The notes under the pieces: generated by a model
What the model saw: only the letters and a program-made list of their open reading frames with translations
Database searches by the model: none
What the model was told of the DNA's origin: nothing
Origin: Chryseobacterium piscicola
GTDB lineage: Bacteria > Bacteroidota > Bacteroidia > Flavobacteriales > Weeksellaceae
Direction: 5' to 3'
NCBI RefSeq assembly: GCF_900156685.1
Contig: NZ_FTOJ01000007.1
Coordinates: forward strand, 1 to 64,000
Length of the DNA: 64,000 bases
Translations under genes and position numbers: made by a program
In this document: positions 62,209-64,000 of the stretch, piece by piece
Layout of the letters: each line of letters opens with the position of its first letter
Numbering within the stretch: position 1 is the stretch's first letter

Positions 62209-64000
62209 TTACTTTTTTATGAACTTCACAGTTTCATTGATGTCTTTATCTTTGATTGTAATTAAGTAAGTTCCTTTCACCAATTCAGAAACTCTTACTT
62301 GATTATTATCTATACTTCCATTTTTCACCAACTGACCTACTGCATTGTGGATTTCAAATTTAGCATTTGAAGAAACTTTTGTGATGTTTAGTACATCTGT
62401 TGTAGGGTTTGGATAGATTTGGATAGTACTCTTTACTAAAGAAGTTTCGTTTGTGCTTAAAGTAGGAACTAAAACACTGTAATCTTCCACTTCTCCGTAA
62501 GAAAATGTTCCACATCCCGCAAACGTAGCACCTAAAGATAGCCCTGCATTTGCATTACCTGCGAAATAGAGAATAACTCTCATTCTAAGCAATGCATTAG
62601 TAGCAACCGTAGCAGGCACTGTAAATGTTCCAGTAATTGGTGCCGTTGGCACAGCTGTAGGATAATTTAAGACTCTTTCTGTACTCTCAAAAGTTCCATT
62701 ATTATTAAAGTCTATAAACACTACCGCCGTATCCCAATCTGGATCTGCAACTGTAATAGATAATCCATAAGTATTACCTGCTGCCAATGAAGGCTGAAGA
62801 GCAGTATTAGTACTGTAGTTTGTATAATTTGAAGGACCTGAAGTATTGGTCATCAAGTTGACTGCATTATAAGACAAGCTTACATTTGAAATATATTCAA
62901 ATTGAGCTGTATTGGTTGCAGATATTGTACAAAAAGATACTGCAGATGTTGTAAAGTTAACACTAGCAGAAAATGGACCTTGAGTACCACAAACCGATGC
63001 AACTTGAACTTCGTAATTAGAGCCATCTGAAAGCCCTGTTAATCCTACTGTATTTGTAATTGCAGTAGTTTGTAACCAAGTAGTTTCACTTGTTTTTTTG
63101 TAACGGATAACGTAAGATGTCGCTCCCGATACGGCAGGCCAATTTACAGTTGCTGAAGAATTGGCAACATTTGTAACAGTAACTCCTGTGATTGTAGCAC
63201 CACAAGTTGCTTGTGCAACTACAGACATTTTTTTCAATGCATAGAAAACATTTCCTATAGAAGAAACTCTCAAAGCAACCGTTTGACCGTTTAGAGTTGT
63301 AGGCAATGCAGCAATAGATTCTGTACCATCATTAGCAGTTGATGCTAAAAGTACAGCCCATGTAACACCGTTATCAGTAGAGTAATCAATCTTAACATTT
63401 GGAGAGTTATATGCTCCCGAAGCTGTATTTACTACATCCCAAGTTACTGTATTTGCGGCATTGCTATACAAAAATCCACCTGTGGTCAATTTAAAAGGAC
63501 CATCCGCTCCTACTTCAATAGTCTGTTCTGAAAATTGGGTCTGCTGTTGGGTTGTGGTAGGATTATTATCTCTTACGGTAACAGCAAACTTCATCGATCT
63601 AGCAACCATAGGAACAGATTCCCAACCATTATTAGAGTTATCTAAAACTCCGTTTAGCACAGATGGTAATTTTGGAAAATATCTCGTAGGATTTGTTGTA
63701 GGTGTAAATGACCTGAAAGACGGACCAAATGTTGTTGTACCAAGATTATTCTTATTAATTAGCTGACTGGTTGCAGTAATGTTATTTACCTGCTCCCAAG
63801 TATAAGTCATAGGATCATTTTGAGCATCTGTAGCAGATGCGGTAAGAACGAATGCAGTACCTTTAGGAATAGTATACGTTGGTAAAGCAGCAATAACCGG
63901 TGGATCATTTACCACTGTAGTTTCTACATCACATGTTTTCGTGTTTAGGTTTGTCTGTACTTGTGTGATACTTGCTTTATGAAAGTAAGCATCAGAATTT
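62209..64000 (-). CDS. T9SS-secreted metallopeptidase-type protein, 3' part (5' end beyond window)
   Basis: The frame is open to the right edge, so at least 597 residues are present and the N-terminus lies outside. The GTG at 63915 is internal: upstream codons read SDAYFHKASITQVQ and TKTCDVETT in frame. The visible part contains a Ig/cadherin-like region (PPVIAALPTYTIPKGTAFVL ... FAVTVRDNNP), a fibronectin type III-like domain, a GEVEDY module (YGEVEDYSVLVP) and a T9SS sorting domain ending ETVKFIKK. The layout and the first lines fit the C-terminal portion of reprolysin-like (M12B-type) zinc peptidases of Flavobacteria, but the catalytic domain is not in the window, so the enzyme call is an inference. 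Confidence 0.75.
   Translation of the reverse strand, partial: NSDAYFHKASITQVQTNLNTKTCDVETTVVNDPPVIAALPTYTIPKGTAFVLTASATDAQNDPMTYTWEQVNNITATSQLINKNNLGTTTFGPSFRSFTPTTNPTRYFPKLPSVLNGVLDNSNNGWESVPMVARSMKFAVTVRDNNPTTTQQQTQFSEQTIEVGADGPFKLTTGGFLYSNAANTVTWDVVNTASGAYNSPNVKIDYSTDNGVTWAVLLASTANDGTESIAALPTTLNGQTVALRVSSIGNVFYALKKMSVVAQATCGATITGVTVTNVANSSATVNWPAVSGATSYVIRYKKTSETTWLQTTAITNTVGLTGLSDGSNYEVQVASVCGTQGPFSASVNFTTSAVSFCTISATNTAQFEYISNVSLSYNAVNLMTNTSGPSNYTNYSTNTALQPSLAAGNTYGLSITVADPDWDTAVVFIDFNNNGTFESTERVLNYPTAVPTAPITGTFTVPATVATNALLRMRVILYFAGNANAGLSLGATFAGCGTFSYGEVEDYSVLVPTLSTNETSLVKSTIQIYPNPTTDVLNITKVSSNAKFEIHNAVGQLVKNGSIDNNQVRVSELVKGTYLITIKDKDINETVKFIKK

Noticed and set aside
63915..63917. GTG as the true start of the last gene
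   Set aside because: The frame continues upstream to the window edge with protein-like sequence and no stop, so the start is outside the window.
1..64000. CRISPR arrays, rRNA operons, insertion sequences with transposase, replication origins
   Set aside because: I saw no regularly spaced repeats of 25-40 bases, no rRNA sequence, no transposase gene and no DnaA-box cluster anywhere in the window.

Overview
The window is AT-rich chromosomal DNA from a member of the Bacteroidota, most likely family Weeksellaceae/Flavobacteriaceae and close to Chryseobacterium. The evidence is type IX secretion (T9SS) C-terminal sorting domains and GEVEDY modules on several secreted proteins, Bacteroidota promoters (-33 TTTG, -7 TAnnTTTG), an rnc / IPExxxVDY-type / pyk gene order, and a tmRNA with the tag GNEEFALAA. 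I assigned this from sequence features only; no database search was possible.

Layout. 1-4.3 kb: a small secreted protein, an unknown 118-aa protein, a very long perfect hairpin and a secreted M43-type metalloprotease. 4.3-11.3 kb (minus strand): translation block tuf, tRNA-Trp, secE, nusG, then rplK-rplA-rplJ-rplL. Two envelope genes (an outer-membrane barrel and a GT-C membrane protein) sit between nusG and rplK, and rpoB does not follow rplL. 11.5-17.3 kb: a DUF4394 lipoprotein, then the minus-strand operon acpP-fabF-rnc-(IPExxxVDY-like)-pyk. 17.8-26.9 kb: a six-gene plus-strand operon of C5 DNA methyltransferase, an 85-aa unknown, a MORC-like GHKL ATPase, a Z1-domain helicase-like protein, a PD-(D/E)XK DUF4420 protein and an AIPR protein. 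This is the best candidate for an incompletely described anti-phage or restriction system. 27-32.3 kb: a decayed region with an intergenic repeat, a TPR-LuxR membrane regulator, and a cassette of surface proteins with a shared stalk and variable heads. 32.4-37.7 kb: a YfhO / TMTC-like / GT2 glycan operon.

37.7-40.8 kb: tmRNA (minus), then rpsU, a XerC-type recombinase, hpf, and a seven-tRNA array (Thr-Tyr-Gly-Thr-Tyr-Gly-Thr) in which the Thr-Tyr-Gly unit is tandemly duplicated. In E. coli, Thr(UGU)-Tyr-Gly-Thr(GGU) lies directly upstream of tufB. Here the array and tuf lie 28-30 kb apart on opposite strands, which fits one past inversion. 41-49 kb: a two-component system and a three-gene heavy-metal RND efflux operon. 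49-57 kb: an aldehyde dehydrogenase, hutI-hutG, ruvB flanked by two frameshifted four-helix-bundle genes, a PaiB-like protein, an MBL hydrolase and coaE. 57-64 kb: two large T9SS-secreted proteins, the second running off the right edge.

How the genes work together. The housekeeping clusters (translation, fatty-acid synthesis, glycolysis) form long co-directional operons. The promoters of tuf, the tRNA array and rplK share an extended core and start region, which suggests common growth-rate control. Accessory functions (the methyltransferase/MORC/Z1/AIPR locus, surface heads, glycan enzymes, metal efflux) fill the segment between the separated halves of the tRNA-tuf cluster or its immediate flank.
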